Part shown: positions 59,593 to 64,000 of the stretch, one piece after another
Layout: every line of letters starts with the position of its first letter
Position numbering within the stretch: the stretch's first letter is position 1
NCBI RefSeq assembly: GCF_010093815.1
Contig: NW_022985554.1
Span: 1-64,000, forward strand
Origin: Pseudovirgaria hyperparasitica
Lineage: Eukaryota > Ascomycota > Dothideomycetes > Acrospermales > Acrospermaceae
Length of the DNA: 64,000 nt
Direction of reading: 5' to 3'
Made by a program: the position numbers and the translations under genes
Notes under the pieces: model-generated
Told to the model about the DNA's origin: nothing
The model's database searches: none
Seen by the model: only the letters and a program-made list of their open reading frames with translations

Positions 59593-60804
59593 ATGTCACG
59601 GAACGCAAAACCCGCATCCACAGACCTCCCCCTGCTCAACCCCGACCCACCCCTCCTCACCATCGCCAACATCCTCGACAAACACGGCTTCCCCACAAAA
59701 TCAGTCCACGACAACTTCTCAGACAACCTCCTCCTCCCCAACACCACCAGCCCAACATCCGCGCCCGGCTTCGCAATCCTCCGGGGCTCAAGCCCGCTCC
59801 TCCGCCCCCCGCGCCCGACGCACCACCGCCTCATCTACGCCAGTATCCCCAGAGACATGCCGGACCTCGCCGAATCCAGCCGTGCCTTCTGTAATCCCCC
59901 TCGTCCGGTTCGGCATTTGATCGCCGTCTACGAGCAGACGGATGCGACGCTGTGGCTGCGCGATGCCGCGTTCTGCTTCCTAGGGTACTACGTCATTGTT
60001 AGCTTTCGTCGCACCATCAGGCAGCGTTTTTTGACTGGCTGGGTGCGCAAGGGAGGGTCGAGCTGGGGGGAGTTGCATAGGGGGCGTGGTGGGCGGTATG
60101 CTAGGGTTTTGCTGGAGAGGGTGCGCGAGCCGGTGCGCGCTGTGGTGTCGGCGTCGTCATTGTCATCATCGTCACCGGCAGGGGCGACGGCACGGAAAGA
60201 TGAGGATGGTGCTGCTACTGTGCCTGACGACTATGAAGCCTCCACGCCTGACCACGACGCCGAGCCACAGCCCTCGCTTGACATGTCCGGCGAATTCAGA
60301 GAAGGCGTGATGGCGTTTGCGGCCATGATGGAGGTCTTCCTACCCTTTACCGACGGCGTGGTCCAGCTGAGCAGATTCATGCAGGAGGCGAGGCGGAAGC
60401 GGAAGTGTAGCAAAGCAGTAGATTGCACGAGGAGTGCTGCTCGGCTGCCGGATGCTGTATCCACGGGCTCGGAGGAGAGGGAGGTGCCAGGGGTATCGAA
60501 GATCCTCTTGGGGACGATAGAGCTGCCAGGGGGACGAGTATCGAGGGTATTCTTTCGCTCGGAAGACCTGGCGGAGGTATCGAGGATGCTTATCGGGACG
60601 GGGGAGCGGTTGGGGGTATCGGGGGTCCTCGAGCTACCAGAGGCATCGGCGCTCATGAATGCAACCAAGACGGCGCTCTCACATAATACGCATTCTGCAC
60701 CCCGGTGTCCTTGCACGTGCGCGACTGTGCAGGACGCCTCGGATAGCGATGAGCCGCTACTGCTGCGAAGACAAAGGAAGGATAAACAGAGAGCTCGTCG
60801 ATAG
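59593..60804 (+). CDS. Unknown protein with internal repeats
   Basis: A single-exon ATG frame of 403 aa. The N-terminal half has protein-like text (LLTIANILDKHGFPTKSVHDNFSD split in recognisable parts, SAPGFAILRGSSPLL, ATLWLRDAAFCFLGYYVIVSF with one possible membrane helix at about 118-140). A Ser/Ala-rich and acidic region (about 185-235) follows, then a helix VMAFAAMMEVFLPFTDGVVQ. Residues about 290-355 are imperfect copies of a GVSKILLGTIELPG-type unit, with a DNA period marked by repeated gtatcg(a/g). I recognise no family. Low-complexity segments and GC-rich sequence mean the C-terminal third could be a non-coding frame; the N-terminal part is more convincing. Confidence 0.5.
   Translation: MSRNAKPASTDLPLLNPDPPLLTIANILDKHGFPTKSVHDNFSDNLLLPNTTSPTSAPGFAILRGSSPLLRPPRPTHHRLIYASIPRDMPDLAESSRAFCNPPRPVRHLIAVYEQTDATLWLRDAAFCFLGYYVIVSFRRTIRQRFLTGWVRKGGSSWGELHRGRGGRYARVLLERVREPVRAVVSASSLSSSSPAGATARKDEDGAATVPDDYEASTPDHDAEPQPSLDMSGEFREGVMAFAAMMEVFLPFTDGVVQLSRFMQEARRKRKCSKAVDCTRSAARLPDAVSTGSEEREVPGVSKILLGTIELPGGRVSRVFFRSEDLAEVSRMLIGTGERLGVSGVLELPEASALMNATKTALSHNTHSAPRCPCTCATVQDASDSDEPLLLRRQRKDKQRARR
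60457..60652 (+). repeat. Imperfect tandem repeat within the 403-aa frame
   Basis: Four to six degenerate units built around ggggtatcgaggatyctt/cgggacg recur roughly every 30-60 bases (for example at about 60490, 60535, 60575 and 60615). In protein they give VSKILLGT, VSRVFFRS, VSRMLIGT and VSGVLELP. Confidence 0.6.
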
Positions 60805-60924
60805 CTGGATAGCTAGTCTTGTAGTACGTAAGGTATACATGTATATATACATAGAATCATACTCAAACCACCATCACCACCACAACCACCATCTCACCCC
60901 TGACCCCTAACCCAGTGAAGCCCC

Positions 60925-61540
60925 CTACAACCTGCTCACAAGCTTATTCCCCTTGGCCACAAGCGACGCCTCAAACTCCTCCTTCGTCGACGCATTCCAC
61001 TTGGCATCGTGCTTGCCCAGCCGCGCCTCCTTGCCCGGAAAGGCAATATACAGCACATCCCGCTCGCCATGCCCGTTGTCCCCACTAACCGAGTCGTCGC
61101 CAAAACACAGCTGCGCCATCGACAGCGAGGCCTCGCCCGTGACTACGCCGCCGTTGACGTCGCCCCAGATACCGTAGATCTAGCATCACACACTCCTGTC
61201 AGCCACACACATCCCAAGCACACAACCCAACCCAACCCAACCCAACAACAACACAAGAAAAAAGAAAAACTCACCAGCTTCCCCCCACAAACAACAGCAA
61301 CAACACTCAACGGCTCCACCCCATGACTCTGCGGACTAAACTCCATCCCCTCCGCCCCGGAATTCCCAAACACCACATACGGATGCACATGCGCGTCCAG
61401 ATCCGCGATCCCGTACTGCGCCACCGTATCCTTGAACGCCGTCTCGCTCTGCTGGCTCCCGTCGTTGCTGCACCGGCCCTCGGTCGAGTGTTGGCCGTCG
61501 CAGTCGATGTCCATGTCTGCGTAGCCTCCGCTTTTGCTGG

Positions 61541-61578
<38 letters not shown>

Positions 61579-61814
61579 AGATACATTACGTTTGCGGTCG
61601 TGTCGTGGCAGTATGTTACGCTGGGGCTGGAGCCGCCGTAGGAGGAGTCGCCGAGTCCGACTTTGAAGTTTGCGGACATGCGGTTTGAGGGCTTGCAAGG
61701 GCCGGATTTGTGGGTGTCGTAGAAGGCTTTTACGTTAGCCGGGAGGCGGATTGCTAGGGTGGTGGTGGTGGTGAGGGTGAGGGTTAGGAGGGTTAGGAGG
61801 GTTTGGGGGTGCAT
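60925..61814 (-). CDS. Secreted chitosanase, GH75 family
   Basis: Exons 61814-61275 and 61179-60925 on the minus strand join over a 95-nt intron (GTGAGT donor, CTAG acceptor) to about 264 aa. The ATG at 61814 opens a signal peptide (about 1-21). The mature part starts LPANVKAFYDTHKSGPC, continues with SANFKVGLGDSSYGGSS and a poly-Ser run of about 12 residues (84-95), DMDIDCDGQ, AHVHPYVVFGNSG, and VVCGGKLIYGIWGDVNGG, where Asp187, and Glu196 in TGEASLSM, match the catalytic pair of GH75 chitosanases. SLSMAQLCFGDDSVSGDNGHG and DVLYIAFPG complete the fold. It hydrolyses chitosan, probably of fungal walls during remodelling or mycoparasitism. The intron contains a run of TTGGG pentamers. Confidence 0.93.
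61223..61248. repeat. (CAACC)n pentamer run in chitosanase intron
   Basis: Four to five tandem copies of aaccc on the + strand (ttggg in the sense of the gene) inside the intron at 61180-61274. Confidence 0.85.
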
Positions 61815-63241
61815 TTTTGGTTTTGGGGGTTGGTGAAGGAGTGTGTGGGTGAGTGTGCGGATGGATGGGTTGGATGGATGGGTTGGATGGATGGATGGAA
61901 GAGTGAAAGAGTGAATGAGTGTATGTGTAGAGAATGTGGTACCTGTCCGCTTTGCCTTCTAGGACTCGAGCTACGGCGCTTTTGACATATATATATATAC
62001 ACAGGTACACTCACGACTCACGCACACACACACATAAAGCGGGGCCGTCACGTTTACGTTTCGTTTCGTCTTCTTCATCTTCATTTTTCTTTCCCACGCA
62101 GGCCAGCTGGTTTCCGAATCGTTTCGAGAACGTGGGCTTCCCTCATCAATTACCCGCTTTGTTCGTCTGTCTCGGCCTGTTTCCCCACACATCACACCCG
62201 CACATCCCAGCCTTGGGAGGATTAAAGCTTATAAGAGGAAAGAAATACGGGTGGTGGTATGTCACTGGTTTTGTAGGATGATGGATGGCTAGGATGGCGG
62301 TGTTAGTTGGCCTTGCTTGAGCCACTGCTTGATACTGGACACTGGAAAGACGGCGTCTATGCTTGGTTGTGGACAATTTTTCCTTGGCAAAGGGCATGTG
62401 CTGTGCATGAACGCTGGTATGGGCGTAACTTTGTTTTCTGTTGTGTCGTTGGGAGATGTACACACACACACACGCACACACACAGTTTGGTTCTTGCTGA
62501 ATCGCGGCTGTAGGAGAGTGGTGGGGAACTAATTAAACAGAGGCAGAGTCTCTCACAATACAGTATACAATTACCCACGCCACACTCCTACACCTATAGT
62601 GTCGGCCATCTCTTTGATTTTTAGATGGACGTAATGGTAATGCTAGGAAACCCCGGGCGCTAGTGAGTGTAATGTCTACCGTCTGGTCTTGGCGGCCATG
62701 TAAACACAAGTCTATAGCCCTGCCCTCACGCTCCCCCCTCTCCTCCTGCCCCTCCTCCCCAGGGGCTATAACCATCCCGATGCCCTCAGCCAACATTCCC
62801 GACAACAACTGTATCACCTCTACAAACCGACCGTGATCCGGGAAAGACGATGCTCAATCCATCATCCGAGCGTCTGCACGCGCGCCCCGCCCAACCACGT
62901 TTCAACACGATTCGTCTCCGCGACTAACCGCAATAGGCAAGTATAATACATCAACGTGAAACGGTGCGCCAACAGGGTGCTGCTATTGTTCAACCCTGGA
63001 TCCCCCGGGCGGACATGAGCGGCGGGCGCTTCACCATTGTTTCGTTTGCCAGGACGTCCCGGATGTGTGAAATAAGCAGGAGCGGCGGGATCCAGCAGGA
63101 TGCTGTTTGTGATCTGAGGCTTGGCTTGGTGTGATCGCAGGCGTATCTGCTCGTGTGGCACCCTCATAAATTCTGCTGCGGGAGGCGTTGCCGTTGGGCC
63201 TCCCGGCTTGGCCTGGCCTGGCTTGATGGAAGCTCTTATCG
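61815..63241. other. Intergenic with simple repeats
   Basis: About 1.4 kb. It contains a tggatgg(g)-type tandem at 61857-61900, a TATA-like stretch (tatatatatataca, 61986-62001) upstream of the chitosanase, which may be its promoter, and an (AC)n run at 62460-62482. No gene is supported; the minus frame 62533-62817 lacks an ATG and known motifs. Confidence 0.5.
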
Positions 63242-64000
63242 TCAAGCCGCTGATGCCATGATACATTGTCCAACCGACGACGGCCTCGATGACATCCACT
63301 GATGGCCGTTTTGACCGGAACGTGTCTCCCTTGCCAGATGTCCAAGCACCTGGATGTACGGCCAGGAGCAACCCCAGGAGGTCAAGGTCCGCAGAATTCG
63401 CTCTCCTCTCTCCGCAATCCGGATTGGACCTGTGGGCTCGCTTAGGTCGCCAACTCCAGTAAGGAATGCACGCATCGACTTCCCGTGCTTGACAAACGAC
63501 TGCACGAGCTCGTCGTCCGACGGTCGGTCTAGGTTGATGACGACTGGTCGTCCAGAGTCGGTATCAGACGACGAGTCGTCGCCGTTGGTCTCGGTACCCT
63601 GAGGCCATTGGAAAGTCGAGTACGACCAGAGCACCAGAGACGCTAGAAATATCGCGGCTGGCTCGTAGAAGCCGGCCGCCGAATATCTGCCAACGTGCCA
63701 GAACAATACTCCAGCATGTATCATGGCCAGTCTGGCCTTATACTGGTCATGTTGCAGCCACTTGTGGATCTCCCGGCGTGTCTTCGCCTCGTCTGTTGCA
63801 CTGCTGAAAGGCTGCAGACCTGCCCGGTGGAACGCAAGCTTCGAGATGCTCTCGTAGGGAGTCAGCAGCACGATTCGCGCCAGGTGGAGATGCAGAACCG
63901 TGGGATGTTCCATGCCCGACGCAGCCCCAATGACGCTGTTTGCACTCCAATGGAGGACATCTAGACAGTCGCATGCCGCGTTTCTCCAAGCCCCGAAAAG
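63242..64000 (-). CDS. C-terminal part of fungal transcription factor, cut by window edge
   Basis: The minus frame is open from the right edge of the window to a stop at 63242, about 252 aa. It reads SGAWRNAACDCLDVLHWSAN, SGMEHPTVLHLHLARIVLLT, YESISKLAF, WLQHDQYKARLAMIHAGVLFWHVGRYSAAGFYEPAAIFLASLVLWSYS in pieces, then an acidic spacer, VVINLDRPSDDELVQSFVKHG and RILRTLTSWGCSWPYIQVLG. This is the C-terminal regulatory half seen in fungal C2H2-type (fungal_trans-related) transcription factors. The DNA-binding N-terminus lies outside the window. The internal ATG at 63913 is not the start, since the frame continues upstream without a stop. Confidence 0.75.
   Translation of the reverse strand, partial: LFGAWRNAACDCLDVLHWSANSVIGAASGMEHPTVLHLHLARIVLLTPYESISKLAFHRAGLQPFSSATDEAKTRREIHKWLQHDQYKARLAMIHAGVLFWHVGRYSAAGFYEPAAIFLASLVLWSYSTFQWPQGTETNGDDSSSDTDSGRPVVINLDRPSDDELVQSFVKHGKSMRAFLTGVGDLSEPTGPIRIAERGERILRTLTSWGCSWPYIQVLGHLARETRSGQNGHQWMSSRPSSVGQCIMASAA

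Noticed and set aside
61223-61248. TTGGG pentamers resembling a telomere repeat
   Set aside because: Not TTAGGG, only four to five copies, and inside an intron of an ordinary gene.
1-64000. CRISPR arrays, rRNA or tRNA genes
   Set aside because: I looked for regularly spaced direct repeats and for tRNA-type T-arm (ggttcraatcc) and anticodon contexts and saw nothing convincing; a eukaryotic window is not expected to hold CRISPR.

Overview
The window comes from a filamentous ascomycete, most likely a plant-associated Dothideomycete. The evidence is short 42-80 nt introns with GTRNGT donors and CTAAC/CTGAC-like branch points, a HEX1 Woronin-body protein (restricted to filamentous ascomycetes), heavy C-to-T decay of retrotransposons typical of repeat-induced point mutation (RIP), and several secreted plant-polymer esterases. 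Most genes were assembled here by joining exons on splice sites and frame; no transcript evidence was available.

Left end (1-7.75 kb): an extremely AT-rich island holds RIP-ruined Ty3/Gypsy chromovirus fragments (integrase plus chromodomain on +, gag on -). A second small AT island lies at 7.35-7.75 kb. A membrane-anchored secreted protein lies between the islands and a GT31-like glycosyltransferase lies just beyond the second. 9.4-17 kb: an uncharacterised three-exon gene, a CE5 cutinase-like esterase, and an FSH1-family serine hydrolase.

Centre (17-29 kb): a highly reducing type I polyketide synthase (about 2200 aa; KS-AT-DH-ER-KR-ACP, no methyltransferase, no release domain) is transcribed divergently from the FSH1 hydrolase. 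That pairing recalls LovB/LovG-type trans-acting release and is the best candidate for an undescribed pathway. To its right come a decayed alpha/beta hydrolase, then genes that look like housekeeping: TRAPPC2/sedlin, mitochondrial ribosomal protein mL60, and a small subunit of serine palmitoyltransferase. They suggest the polyketide locus ends near 25-26 kb.

29-45 kb is gene-poor. It contains a PTH11-region-type rhodopsin-like membrane protein, a 2-oxoglutarate/Fe(II) dioxygenase, and a few weak exon-like pieces. 45-51 kb: a Cps1/hyaluronan-synthase-like GT2 enzyme and a membrane acyltransferase-3 protein in divergent orientation, followed by an orphan Zn2Cys6 DNA-binding domain.

Right end (52-64 kb): GC-rich and enriched in secreted enzymes and simple repeats: a tannase/feruloyl esterase, HEX1 with a coding-like upstream frame that lacks any ATG, a CE1 feruloyl-esterase-like protein, an unknown 403 aa protein with internal repeats, a GH75 chitosanase, and the C-terminal part of a zinc-finger-type transcription factor running off the right edge.
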